Origin: a virus
Reading direction: 5' to 3' (one strand)
Virus record (IMG/VR): IMGVR_UViG_3300031525_000025
Location: 1-30,680 of that record
Length of the DNA stretch: 30,680 nucleotides
Shown here: piece after piece, positions 7,075 through 14,628 of the stretch
Position numbering within the stretch: the first letter of the stretch is position 1
How the letters are laid out: each line of letters opens with the position of its first letter
The notes under the pieces: model-generated
Told to the model about the DNA's origin: nothing
Database searches by the model: none
The model's input: the letters and a program-made list of their open reading frames with translations, nothing else
Program-made: the position numbers and the translations under genes

Positions 7075-7320
7075 GTGGCCACCGACTCCTTTACCTCGTC
7101 GGCGTCCGCGGCATTTACTGGCATCGGTGTTGTTCTTACCGACACCAGCGGCGCGGGCGTTTACACCGCGCACGGTTATTACATCCGTGTCGACGACACG
7201 TACGGCGTGTCGATTTCCAAAGCTCCGAGCTTCGGCGGTGTGCAGGCGGCTTTGACGTTCCCGCAGACTTTGGACAACATGCGGGATTTGGTGGCCGAAC
7301 TTATCAAAGCGGTAAACTAG
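7075..7320 (+). CDS. Hypothetical small virion protein
   Basis: 81 residues from GTG at 7075, one base after the previous stop. The sequence (ATDSFTSSASAAFTGIGVVL ... GYYIRVDDTYGVSIS) is Ser/Thr/Gly-rich and beta-prone with a helical C-terminus (TLDNMRDLVAELIKAVN). I do not recognise the family. Tight packing between structural genes makes it a likely minor virion or assembly protein. Its last codons contain the TAAACT box that precedes the next gene. Confidence 0.6.
   Translation: MATDSFTSSASAAFTGIGVVLTDTSGAGVYTAHGYYIRVDDTYGVSISKAPSFGGVQAALTFPQTLDNMRDLVAELIKAVN
7313..7318 (+). promoter_or_regulatory. TAAACT box before gene at 7324
   Basis: TAAACT overlapping the end of the previous gene, five bases before the GTG at 7324, with no ribosome-binding site between. 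Confidence 0.5.
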
Positions 7321-7323
7321 CCC

Positions 7324-7977
7324 GTGGCCCTTTTAGTTAGGCTGCGCAGTAAATGGGACGAGTGGATCGGCAACGCGGAGATCGATACTCGCGCCACCGG
7401 TTTGGAGAGTCTCGCCGTCGATCAAGTTGCCGCCGACGGGATGGAAATGACCCGGGCGGGTCGCCGATTCATTTGGGGGCCGACCAACGGCGTGACCGGA
7501 CAGGCGCCCGCGACGGCGCTTCCAACGACGACGGCGCAGTGGGTTCTTTGGAACGGGGATCCGTACGACAGCTACGTGATCGATCAACTGGGGGTTCTGC
7601 TGGTCAGTGGGACGGCCGCGGTCGGGACGGTATTACTAGCCGCGCTGGTACAACAGCCCGCAGTGGTCGGCGCACAAGCGACCGGGATGCAAGTGACTTC
7701 GGCGAGCAACGGGGATCACGCCAGCAAAGCGTTGTTCAAAGCGAATGTGACCTTGACGCAGCCGGTGACCCCGAACTGGTGGCCAGCGGCAGCCTTGTAC
7801 AACGTGTCGAGTACGGCGGTATTCACGGTGGGTTGCGAGAACCGGGACTTGCGCGGGCGCTTGATCGTGCCCCCGGGGCAAGGTCTAGCGCTATCCGTGC
7901 TTTCGAGCGGGGCGGGTACGACCCCGTTATTCGCGCCCTACGGGATGCATCACGAGGTCAAACTCGATCTCGAGTAG
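7324..7977 (+). CDS. Hypothetical virion-associated protein
   Basis: 217 residues from GTG at 7324. It starts MALLVRLRSKWDEWIGNAEID and continues as a mixed, beta-rich protein with tryptophans (RRFIWGPTNG, TTAQWVLWNGDPYDSYVIDQLGVLLVSG, NWWPAAALYNVSSTAVF) and a C-terminus with GRLIVPPGQGLALSVLSSGAG and HHEVKLDLE. The PPGQGL...SVLSS section is like the surface-exposed beta domains of phage decoration or fibre proteins. No family is recognised. Its position between capsid and connector genes points to a structural role. The GTG with a TAAACT box 5 nt upstream and no Shine-Dalgarno site suggests a leaderless start. Confidence 0.6.
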   Translation: MALLVRLRSKWDEWIGNAEIDTRATGLESLAVDQVAADGMEMTRAGRRFIWGPTNGVTGQAPATALPTTTAQWVLWNGDPYDSYVIDQLGVLLVSGTAAVGTVLLAALVQQPAVVGAQATGMQVTSASNGDHASKALFKANVTLTQPVTPNWWPAAALYNVSSTAVFTVGCENRDLRGRLIVPPGQGLALSVLSSGAGTTPLFAPYGMHHEVKLDLE

Positions 7978-7986
7978 CCGGCGGTT

Positions 7987-8001
7987 CCGGGATAATCCCG
8001 G
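7987..8001. repeat. GC-rich palindrome CCGGGATAATCCCGG
   Basis: A 15-bp palindrome (7-bp arms around one base) in the gap between two virion genes. As RNA it would form a 6-bp hairpin with a 3-base loop. It may be an operator or hairpin tied to the unusual start of the next gene. Confidence 0.4.
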
Positions 8002-8003
8002 CA

Positions 8004-8702
8004 GTTCTATTCTTTCCGGCGCAAGACAATCTTGCGAGCTCCGCGCTCGCGACGTCGCAAGCGACTACCGCGACGCTATATGTTTCGACCGACGGCGGGT
8101 TTGTTCAAACCGCCCTGGTAGTTGCGACGCCGACGGGAAGTCTCAGCGTATTCGCGTACTTGAATGGCTCGGCGGGCGTTACGACGCAAGCCACTACCGG
8201 TGCGGTGTCGGCGTTCGCTTACTTGGCGGGGTCGAACTTCGTCGATACGTCCGGTACCGCGGGCGCGTTGACCGTCTTTTGTTTGTTCACGGGCGCGGAA
8301 GGCGCGATATTCAACGGCGTCGCTACGCTGACGGTTATCGATCAGTTCGCGTCGTCCGCGGGCGTTGTCGCGTCCGGCACCGCGACTTTGTCTTCGTTCG
8401 CCACTCCGGTCAGCACGGCGTCCGCGGCGGCGTCGCCGGTCGGGGCGCTATCGGTCTTCGCGTACTTGGCCTCCTCGGCGGGCGCGGTGTCGTCTTGCGT
8501 CGGCGTCCCCACTTTCGGTCTCATCGATACGGGCACGGCGTCGGTCGTGACCTCGGCCGCGGGGGTCCTAACGGTGAACGTGCTATTGATCGATAACGCC
8601 GCTGCGGTCATGACGAACACGGCTGTGCTCACGGATTCGAAAAACAACGAGCCTTTTTATATTCTCGATTTTCCCGTGGGTTGCTGGCGGTTGGGCAGTT
8701 AG
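8004..8702 (+). CDS. Tandem-repeat virion protein without a normal start codon
   Basis: 232 residues if begun at GTT 8004. The body is at least six and perhaps eight copies of a unit of about 21 residues: GSLSVFAYLNGSAGV, GAVSAFAYLAGS, GALTVFCLFTGAEGA, GALSVFAYLASSAGA, GVLTVNVLLIDNAAA. Alternating hydrophobic strands and small-residue turns suggest a beta-solenoid or stacked beta domain. No ATG, GTG or TTG lies in frame between the previous stop and the repeats. GTT at 8004 has the spacing (TAATCC plus five bases) that GTG has after TAAACT in its neighbours, and it would align with the start of the related small gene at 8717. The frame is also open behind it, so a -1 shift out of the 7324 gene is possible. 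The C-terminus is FYILDFPVGCWRLGS. Confidence 0.6.
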   Translation, partial: VLFFPAQDNLASSALATSQATTATLYVSTDGGFVQTALVVATPTGSLSVFAYLNGSAGVTTQATTGAVSAFAYLAGSNFVDTSGTAGALTVFCLFTGAEGAIFNGVATLTVIDQFASSAGVVASGTATLSSFATPVSTASAAASPVGALSVFAYLASSAGAVSSCVGVPTFGLIDTGTASVVTSAAGVLTVNVLLIDNAAAVMTNTAVLTDSKNNEPFYILDFPVGCWRLGS

Positions 8703-8705
8703 GAG

Positions 8706-8711
8706 TAAACT
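8706..8711 (+). promoter_or_regulatory. TAAACT box before gene at 8717
   Basis: TAAACT five bases before the GTG at 8717, just after the stop of the repeat protein. Confidence 0.5.
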
Positions 8712-8716
8712 AGAAC

Positions 8717-8974
8717 GTGCCGCATACTGATCTTTTGCAGGGCCAAGCTTTTGCGGCCGCGAGCGGGGCCGGCACGCTTACGGTGTACTTTTATACTTTG
8801 ATTTCGTCGGCGCTGGCGGTTTCATCCGCGGGGGCGGATTTGCCGTACGTGCAGTTCGTCCAAGATTACCCGATCTCCGCGCAATCTATTGTGTTTTTTG
8901 ATACGAGCGTCGAATCGTTCGTCAGTACGATGTCCGCGGTGTCGTCTGGCGTCGGCGTACTCTTCCCGTACTAG
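8717..8974 (+). CDS. Small protein related to the preceding repeat protein
   Basis: 85 residues from GTG at 8717. The section SGAGTLTVYFYTLISSALAVSSAG has the same strand-turn pattern as the repeats in the 8004 gene, so this may be a short paralogue with one or two units. The C-terminus (SVESFVSTMSAVSSGVGVLFPY) repeats the pattern again. Function unknown; a small virion component is likely from the context. A TAAACT box lies 5 nt upstream and no Shine-Dalgarno site is seen at the proper distance, although GGAG lies 10 nt before the start. Confidence 0.55.
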   Translation: MPHTDLLQGQAFAAASGAGTLTVYFYTLISSALAVSSAGADLPYVQFVQDYPISAQSIVFFDTSVESFVSTMSAVSSGVGVLFPY

Positions 8975-8980
8975 GTTCCC

Positions 8981-8986
8981 TAAACT
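8981..8986 (+). promoter_or_regulatory. TAAACT box before connector gene
   Basis: TAAACT five bases before the GTG at 8992. It lies in an 18-base gap between genes, so coding does not explain it. Confidence 0.5.
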
Positions 8987-8991
8987 ACGGG

Positions 8992-9318
8992 GTGGCGACC
9001 CTTTCCCAGTTTCGAGCGGAATTTCCGGAATTCAATGGCGTCTCGGACGGCTTGGTCGCGGCGAAACTTGCTGCGGCGGCGCTGGAAATGGACAATTGCG
9101 TGTGGGGGCAATTCTCTTCTCCCGGGCTTCCGTGTACGAAAGCGGACCAAGGCCAAATGTACTTGGCGGCCCACAAGCTCGCCGCGTCCCCATTCGGGCA
9201 AAACTCCAAGACGGTCACCACGGCGTTCGCGAACAAATCCGGGTACCAGCGGACCACCTACGGCGCCGAGTTCTTCCTGTTGCAGCGCGGTGTAACTTCC
9301 GGTTTCCGGGTGGCATAA
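8992..9318 (+). CDS. Head-tail connector protein (DUF4054-like)
   Basis: 108 residues from GTG. The pattern FRAEFPEFNGVSDGLVAAKLAAAALEMDNCVW followed by GQMYLAAHKLAASPFG is typical of DUF4054 connector proteins, which resemble HK97 gp6 and sit below the portal. The middle and C-terminal parts (NKSGYQRTTYGAEFFLLQR) also fit: members of this family end in a segment where the substrate-free loop GxxYQxTxYGxxFxxL is common. It leads the block of four overlapping neck and tail-completion genes. A TAAACT box lies 5 nt before the start. Confidence 0.78.
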   Translation: MATLSQFRAEFPEFNGVSDGLVAAKLAAAALEMDNCVWGQFSSPGLPCTKADQGQMYLAAHKLAASPFGQNSKTVTTAFANKSGYQRTTYGAEFFLLQRGVTSGFRVA

Positions 9319-9867
9319 ATGTCGGGCCCTTATGTAATGATTTCGGATCGGGATCACGGCGATAAAGCCTTCCGCGCCAAACTAAAAGGTCTCGAAATAA
9401 AAGTCGGGGTGCCGGATACTCCGCGCGATGATGGCACGCCTATGGATGAAATCGGGGCTATACACGAATTCGGGGATGGAAAGATTCCCGCCCGGTCGTT
9501 TTTGCGCGCTTGGGTGGACGAACACGCCGCGGAGGCAGACGCGTGGATTCGTGACGCGGCAACTAAGTATGTTCGTGGTAAAGATGAAACGGATCCGGGT
9601 AAGTATCTCGGCGTCGCGGCACGCAAAATTATTGACTCCATGCGGAAACGCATGGAGGAGCGCATACCACCGCCTCTAGCGCAGGCGACTCTAAAAAGAC
9701 GACAAGGTCGCGGGACTGTGCCGTTGGTCGACAGTCGTCAATTGATCAACAGTCTGACATACGAAATTGCGGTGAAAGGGGAGACCCATCACCCTGACCA
9801 CGATGACGAGCCGGAGACGGAAGAGAACGCGCTCGAGGGCGACGCAGTAGGGGAAGTCGGCGTATGA
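9319..9867 (+). CDS. Tail completion protein (HK97 gp10-like)
   Basis: 182 residues; the ATG directly follows the previous TAA. The markers EIGAIHEFGDGKIPARSFLRAWVDEH and, later, PPPLAQATLKRRQ with PLVDSRQLINSLTYEI are those of HK97 gp10-like or virion morphogenesis proteins that join the tail to the head. The C-terminal 25 residues are acidic (DHDDEPETEENALEGDAVGE) and look disordered. It overlaps the next gene by four bases (ATGA). The function is inferred from family pattern and gene order. Confidence 0.75.
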   Translation: MSGPYVMISDRDHGDKAFRAKLKGLEIKVGVPDTPRDDGTPMDEIGAIHEFGDGKIPARSFLRAWVDEHAAEADAWIRDAATKYVRGKDETDPGKYLGVAARKIIDSMRKRMEERIPPPLAQATLKRRQGRGTVPLVDSRQLINSLTYEIAVKGETHHPDHDDEPETEENALEGDAVGEVGV

Positions 9868-10199
9868 AAAAGCACGGAATCATCCCCGCCGCCGGCATCG
9901 ACTTCACGATTTACACGGGCACTCCGGCCGAGCGCGACGCTTTGAGCGATGCGTACGGGTACTGCGATCACGAGCGTCAAGAAATCACGTTGCGCGCGAA
10001 CATGCAGCCGGCGCTCGCCGCCAACACGCTCTGTCACGAGATCGGGCACGCGTTGTACACGCACTCCGGGGTAGAGGCGTACGTCAAGGCGCAGTTGAAG
10101 GACGGCGTGGACGCGGACGTGTTTCAAGAAACGCTTATCCAGCTTTTGGTCCCCCACTTGGCCCCGGTGTTCGCCGCCGTTCGGAAGCTACGCCCGTGA
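9864..10199 (+). CDS. Small HExxH metalloprotease-like protein
   Basis: 111 residues with a clear zinc protease signature, TLCHEIGHAL: H58, E59 and H62. A possible third ligand is a Glu in FQETLIQLL at about residue 89. The fold would be a minimal ImmA/IrrE- or SprT-like zincin; no other domain is present. The start overlaps the previous gene by ATGA and the stop overlaps the next GTG (GTGA), so it is locked into the neck gene block. It has no signal peptide, so it should act in the cytoplasm or virion. A role in head maturation, in cutting a host regulator, or as a non-catalytic neck component is possible. The motif is certain; the role is not known. Confidence 0.7.
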   Translation: MKKHGIIPAAGIDFTIYTGTPAERDALSDAYGYCDHERQEITLRANMQPALAANTLCHEIGHALYTHSGVEAYVKAQLKDGVDADVFQETLIQLLVPHLAPVFAAVRKLRP

Positions 10200-10738
10200 G
10201 AATCGTCGACCGCGAAGACTTCGCTGCGTTCATCCAGTCCTTGACGGGACTGCAGACCGTGTATTGGGCGACGAACAACATGCCCTACATTTCGGACACG
10301 GACCGGATGTCGGTGGAACTCGAAGTGTTTTCGATACGCTCGCAAGGCGTGGACGAGCATCGGTACGCGCTCAGCCCCGCGGGATACCCGACCGGGCAAT
10401 GGGTCGTGACCGAGGTCGGCAACCGGGAAGTCACGATCACCATGCGCGTGCGGGCGTTCGACGCGAACGTCGACGCCGCCGAAATGCTGGACCAAATCAA
10501 GACCCTCTTGCGCTCGGCCGCGTCGACCGCGACTTTGAACGGGCTCAACTTGGCCTTGGAGTGGGCCGGGCCGTCGATACGGATCAAAGAAGACATCGAC
10601 ACCCGCGCGATAAGCTGCTCCGTCGCGGACTTCAAGTTCGGGGGAATTAGCTCAATTGTCTCGGATTCGGAACTAAACCAGGGCTGGGTCGACACGGTCA
10701 ATACGACCGATATCGTGCCCGGGACGCTCACACCGTAA
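10196..10738 (+). CDS. Neck or tail-terminator protein (gp12-like neck terminator)
   Basis: 180 residues from GTG at 10196. MRIVDREDFAAFIQSLTGLQTVYWATNNMPYI, MSVELEVFSIRSQGVDEHRY and a middle part GNREVTITMRVRAFDANVDAAEMLDQIKTLLRS fit the LIC_12616 or neck terminator group that lies before the sheath gene in many myophages. These proteins cap the tail and bind the connector. In most relatives the sheath gene comes next; here it does not, because sheath and tube lie 6 kb away on the other strand. The C-terminus (NQGWVDTVNTTDIVPGTLTP) is typical. Confidence is moderate to good. Confidence 0.65.
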   Translation: MRIVDREDFAAFIQSLTGLQTVYWATNNMPYISDTDRMSVELEVFSIRSQGVDEHRYALSPAGYPTGQWVVTEVGNREVTITMRVRAFDANVDAAEMLDQIKTLLRSAASTATLNGLNLALEWAGPSIRIKEDIDTRAISCSVADFKFGGISSIVSDSELNQGWVDTVNTTDIVPGTLTP

Positions 10739-10745
10739 GCCGGAA

Positions 10746-13295
10746 ATGCCTGTTTCGAACAACGCTACCGCTGGACCGGCGACGTCCTTCAAGTTCTCCA
10801 ACGTACTCGGCGTGCCGGGTGCGCCGGGAACGCCCGGCGGCGCGGGACCGGCCGGTACGGCGGGCGCGGCGGGACCCCAAGGCCAAGCCGCCTTTACGAC
10901 GCTGACAGCCGGTTTCACGCAGCCGGCGGTCAACGGGGCGGTGGCGGTCACGGTCGCGTCTACGGGGTGGATGGCGCTCGGGATGGGGGTATACATCGCC
11001 ACCGGCGGGTATTACACCGTTACGACGATTTCGACTTCTACCGGGGCGACGTTGACGAATACCGGGGCGACCGGCAACGCGGCGCCCGCGGCTACCATTT
11101 CGTCCCCGCAAGTGGTCACGGCGGGGGGCGCTCCCGGGGCGATCGGGCCGGCGGGTCCGGCGGGTAGTCCGGCGATTGCCTTGTTTAGCGGGTTGGCGGC
11201 CACGGCGGCGCCAGCGTCCGGGCACGGATCCGTAACGCTCGAAGGATATACCGCGCAGGGCGACGCGGGCAACGGCAAGATCGCGATATGGGTTGCGTCG
11301 AGTACGGCGACCCCGAACACGACGACGGTGTCGTACGCGCTGGGCTCCCCTAGCCCGGGGCGTTGGATCATCCTATCCAAAACGATCGATATTACCGACT
11401 TTGGAGCGGTCGGCAACGGACTTACCACCAGTGCATCCGCAAATACGACCGCAATCAACGCGGCGATTGCGGCGTATGAAGCCGCGAACGCGGCGGGGGT
11501 CGGCGGCTACGTCATGTATGCCCCGGCGGGTACGTACTGCTTCGTTCCCCCCCTTACTTGGACGGGTGTCATCGGCGGCATCTTCCGCGGGGATGGCCCT
11601 GGCGCTACGAACCTACAAGCGTCTTCTGGTGCCTACAACTATACGGGCGTGCAAGGCGTTCTCGTTCGGAAGAACTGCCAGTACTTCGACATCCGCGACA
11701 TGACGGTCTCACAAGGAGATTACCAGTCTGCAATCAGCTCCCCGGGCATCACGCAAGGGGCGACGGGTTGTACCATCACCGGCGGCGCGGTCGCCAGCAT
11801 TACCGCGGGTATGCGCGTCACGTTGGCAAAAACGAACGCGACCGCGGCCGAAGTGATTTCGATCGTTTCTAATACGAGCGGCGTGCTCGTCTTTTCCACG
11901 CCAACGCTGTACGCGTACGCCACGAATGATTGGGTACTCGCCGGTTGTCTCGCGGGCGTTGTTGATTACACGGACGGCACGGCGGTTAGCACGCATAATT
12001 CGTGTCATAACGTGCAGGTCGGTTCCACGTCTGGCGCGCAACTAGGGGCGGGCTTTGCGACGGATTGTCTTGGAGGTGGCCCAACCTACGTGACGTCACC
12101 CGTCACCGGCGGTGCGGGCGCGACCGTAACCGTGTACGACGCGTCGCGGTTTGTTCCGGGCTTGGCGGTGCAGTTTTGGACGAATACGTCCACGCCCGCC
12201 GGTTCCTACACGGTGTCTTCGCGTAACCTGGCCACCAACGTCATCACCATGACGGCGACGATCGCCGAAAGCTATTCCGACGGCGCAATCTTGGTCAGCA
12301 AGGCCGATGTCAACAACGACGAGCACGTCTACGATAACTGCACCGCAGTCAACTGCATGCAGGCTTCTTGGCTTATCATCGGTTGGAATAGCGTCAACTT
12401 GAAGCTTCAGAATTTTACGATGTCTCAGAGCTTCGCGGGCATCTCGGCGCGAACCGGTGGGGGCTTTACTTGCGCGTTCGGCACGTGGGAAGCCATCGGA
12501 ATCGATATCGAGTACGGCGGTGTTATGACGCATGCAAGCCGTATCGTAGGCGGTGTGACAGAGACGGCAAGTCAGCTTCTGGTCATGCATTCGGTGGATA
12601 AGGCGCAGGCAGTCATCCTACGGTATTACTCCTATGATAAGCACGGTGGTCCGACCCCACCGGCGAAGCTTATCGACGTCACATGCAGCAACGTGTCTCT
12701 GGACTTCTACGGTTGCGGCTTGGCGTCTGGGGCCTCGGCGGGGCTGAGCATGTCGATTACGGATTTGTTGAATCAGGGGTACGTCACGTTCGCGGGGCAA
12801 TGTTATTCGGGGATGAACGCGTACACGCTCACCGGCGTAACACTCGACGACCAGGGCACGGTGTGGGATCTGGGTTACCCGACGGAAACCCTGACCAACT
12901 CGTATGTTACAGCACGCAACGCGCAATACAGCACCCCTGGCTTGAACGGCGGCACCTCACGTGTAGCGAAGCGTACGGTCACGCTCTCGGGCAGTGTACC
13001 CAACCCAGATATCCCTACCTACGGCGACGCCACACTATACGCGACTGTAGCATCCGGAACTGTCACGATTGACGGTTTTATCGCCGGCATCGAGGGCTAC
13101 CGTATTCGTTTGATCGTCGAAGGCTTCGTGGCGGTGAACGTGCTGAATAACAGTGCGTCCGAAACGACGGCCGCGAATAAGATTCTGACGACCACGGGCC
13201 TGACTCTCAACTTGAATCCTTCGGGCGTCAATGCCTACACCGTAATGGACTTCGCGTATGACAGCGCGTCGGCTCGTTGGAGATTTATGCCATGA
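10746..13295 (+). CDS. Tailspike with collagen-like stalk and pectate-lyase-type beta-helix
   Basis: 849 residues. Two Gly-X-Y collagen-like stretches (about 22-40, PGAPGTPGGAGPAG, and about 125-142, GAPGAIGPAGPAGSP) form stalk segments. At about residue 215 the DFGAVGNG motif, then TTAINAAIAAYEAA and YVMYAPAGTY, marks the start of a right-handed beta-helix of the pectate lyase 3 superfamily. The middle (about 320-690) has the repeating short strands of such a helix, and the last 90 residues form a beta C-terminal domain. Such proteins bind and often cut host surface polysaccharide. The actual substrate and catalytic residues cannot be told from sequence. It overlaps the next gene by ATGA. 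The large size and distinct low-complexity N-terminus suggest a modular protein that has exchanged its tip. Confidence 0.82.
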   Translation: MPVSNNATAGPATSFKFSNVLGVPGAPGTPGGAGPAGTAGAAGPQGQAAFTTLTAGFTQPAVNGAVAVTVASTGWMALGMGVYIATGGYYTVTTISTSTGATLTNTGATGNAAPAATISSPQVVTAGGAPGAIGPAGPAGSPAIALFSGLAATAAPASGHGSVTLEGYTAQGDAGNGKIAIWVASSTATPNTTTVSYALGSPSPGRWIILSKTIDITDFGAVGNGLTTSASANTTAINAAIAAYEAANAAGVGGYVMYAPAGTYCFVPPLTWTGVIGGIFRGDGPGATNLQASSGAYNYTGVQGVLVRKNCQYFDIRDMTVSQGDYQSAISSPGITQGATGCTITGGAVASITAGMRVTLAKTNATAAEVISIVSNTSGVLVFSTPTLYAYATNDWVLAGCLAGVVDYTDGTAVSTHNSCHNVQVGSTSGAQLGAGFATDCLGGGPTYVTSPVTGGAGATVTVYDASRFVPGLAVQFWTNTSTPAGSYTVSSRNLATNVITMTATIAESYSDGAILVSKADVNNDEHVYDNCTAVNCMQASWLIIGWNSVNLKLQNFTMSQSFAGISARTGGGFTCAFGTWEAIGIDIEYGGVMTHASRIVGGVTETASQLLVMHSVDKAQAVILRYYSYDKHGGPTPPAKLIDVTCSNVSLDFYGCGLASGASAGLSMSITDLLNQGYVTFAGQCYSGMNAYTLTGVTLDDQGTVWDLGYPTETLTNSYVTARNAQYSTPGLNGGTSRVAKRTVTLSGSVPNPDIPTYGDATLYATVASGTVTIDGFIAGIEGYRIRLIVEGFVAVNVLNNSASETTAANKILTTTGLTLNLNPSGVNAYTVMDFAYDSASARWRFMP

Positions 13296-14386
13296 TATCC
13301 CGGATCCAAAAGATACTATTCGTACTGCTGCTCAGCACCGGCTGCACGCAAACACATCACACGGTGGGGTCTTCGCCCTACACGCCGACGGTCACGCCGG
13401 GCGTGGACGTCACCGCGGCCGGTACCGTCACGAGCATCAATAACGGCACGGTGCCGAAAGCCGTTACTACGGGTCAGTTCCTCGAAGTCACCGGAACGAA
13501 CCTTTGGGACGCTGGCCCGATCAATTTGGCCAACGCGGCATCGGTTACGGGGGCACTGCCGAACGCCAATCAGGGCGCCCAGACGTTGACGGGGGATGTG
13601 ACGGGAAATACCGGAGCCTCCGTGGTGTCCGGTATCTCGGGAGACGGAGGAAATACTCTTACCGTCGTGCCGGGGATTATTCAGATTGTCAACACGGCGG
13701 CTACGGCCGAGTTCTATCAAGCCCCTCAGACGACTGACGCAGCTGCACCTTCGTTGACTATCAAGTCTAGCGCACCATACCCCGATGCTGGCGGTGCAGC
13801 TAACCAGGCTGCTGCGCCTGTTATCGTCGAGCTTCCAGCCCCAGTAGGCACGGCAGCCTCTACACAATTCGAGGTAAAGGACGACCAGGGCGGGTGGGAT
13901 TGGTGGTTTGGGCCGATGCCATCATCTGGTGGCTATTCCTGTATGTGGGAAGGGTCCGCCACGCCGACTATCTCTAATTATCTGTTGTGCGCGAACGGTT
14001 CAGCAACATACGCACAGACGCCCTTCACATTTACGGCAGCAATTAGTGCTAGCACGACTCTGACCCTATCCGGCGCGTTGATCCTCAACTCGCCGCAGAC
14101 TATCGCATGCTCCACCGGCGGTACGTTCAACGTCGCTGCTAACCCGACCCCGGGGATTGTCGTCACGAGCGGGACGCTGTCCAGCAACTGTACACTCGCC
14201 TTTGCAACGAATGCGAGCACTGGCTTGTATCAATTAGACATGTCCGGCGTGACACTCGGCGCCACGTTCGGTGTTGTGTTCACGAACGGCACCGCGACCA
14301 AGACGTATCTGTCATCGTCCGTCCTGTCGGGCACCCTGGCGACCGTTTGGACGCACGGCACGAACACTTTGGCCGTCAACTTCTGA
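13292..14386 (+). CDS. Lipoprotein with a phage-fibre-like body
   Basis: 364 residues from ATG 13292, chosen because it overlaps the tailspike stop (ATGA). The N-terminus MISRIQKILFVLLLSTGC is a good lipoprotein signal: basic start, hydrophobic core, lipobox LSTG-C. The body is like phage fibre proteins, with LTGDVTGNTGASVVSGISG, Thr/Ser/Gly-rich beta strands and a C-terminal TATKTYLSSSVLSGTLATVW domain. The combination is odd, since fibres are not normally lipidated. It may be anchored to the host envelope after synthesis, for example to mask the receptor against superinfection, or the signal may be a false match and the protein may be a second fibre. The lipobox is visible; the role is inferred. 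Confidence 0.65.
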   Translation: MISRIQKILFVLLLSTGCTQTHHTVGSSPYTPTVTPGVDVTAAGTVTSINNGTVPKAVTTGQFLEVTGTNLWDAGPINLANAASVTGALPNANQGAQTLTGDVTGNTGASVVSGISGDGGNTLTVVPGIIQIVNTAATAEFYQAPQTTDAAAPSLTIKSSAPYPDAGGAANQAAAPVIVELPAPVGTAASTQFEVKDDQGGWDWWFGPMPSSGGYSCMWEGSATPTISNYLLCANGSATYAQTPFTFTAAISASTTLTLSGALILNSPQTIACSTGGTFNVAANPTPGIVVTSGTLSSNCTLAFATNASTGLYQLDMSGVTLGATFGVVFTNGTATKTYLSSSVLSGTLATVWTHGTNTLAVNF

Positions 14387-14392
14387 GGAACC

Positions 14393-14611
14393 GTGCTCGC
14401 CGAACATATCGCAATGATCGGGGTCGGACTCACCGTCCTCGCGGGCTTGGTGCAAGTCGTGCGTGGCATGACCAAAGTCGAGGTCACCGTAAAAACGCTG
14501 TCCGTGGCGATGGTCGAAAATACCAAGGCCACCAAGGAAACCGCCGATAAGTGCGCGTCGATTGATTCCCGGGTCTCCCGCCTCGAAGGGCGCATGGGCA
14601 TCGGAGCCTAA
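14393..14611 (+). CDS. Small membrane protein with coiled coil (candidate inner-membrane spanin or holin partner)
   Basis: 72 residues from GTG at 14393, with a GAGGA site 4-5 nt upstream. Residues of about 6-25 form one membrane helix (IAMIGVGLTVLAGLVQVV). The rest is a charged helix with heptad pattern (VEVTVKTLSVAMVENTKATKETADKCASIDSRVSRLEGR). One N-terminal membrane span plus a coiled coil is the layout of i-spanins, and also of XhlA-like proteins in reverse order. It opens the lysis-like cluster that holds several lipoproteins. No family is recognised. Confidence 0.6.
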   Translation: MLAEHIAMIGVGLTVLAGLVQVVRGMTKVEVTVKTLSVAMVENTKATKETADKCASIDSRVSRLEGRMGIGA

Positions 14612-14614
14612 ACT
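14609..14614 (+). promoter_or_regulatory. TAAACT box before gene at 14629
   Basis: TAAACT overlaps the stop of the previous gene; 14 bases follow before the ATG and they include AAGGAG. If transcription starts 6-7 bases after the box, only part of that ribosome-binding site would be in the message. Confidence 0.3.
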
Positions 14615-14628
14615 ACAAGGAGCTAATT

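Noticed and set aside
7353-7977. The front part of a 449-residue plus-strand frame leading into the repeat protein
   Set aside because: Arg/Gly-rich sequence that overlaps the 7324 gene fully and reads as its shadow. Only the part from about 8004 looks like protein.
12096-12590. 164-residue minus-strand frame inside the tailspike gene
   Set aside because: Antisense shadow with Arg/His-rich composition and no ribosome-binding site; the plus-strand frame has the beta-helix pattern.
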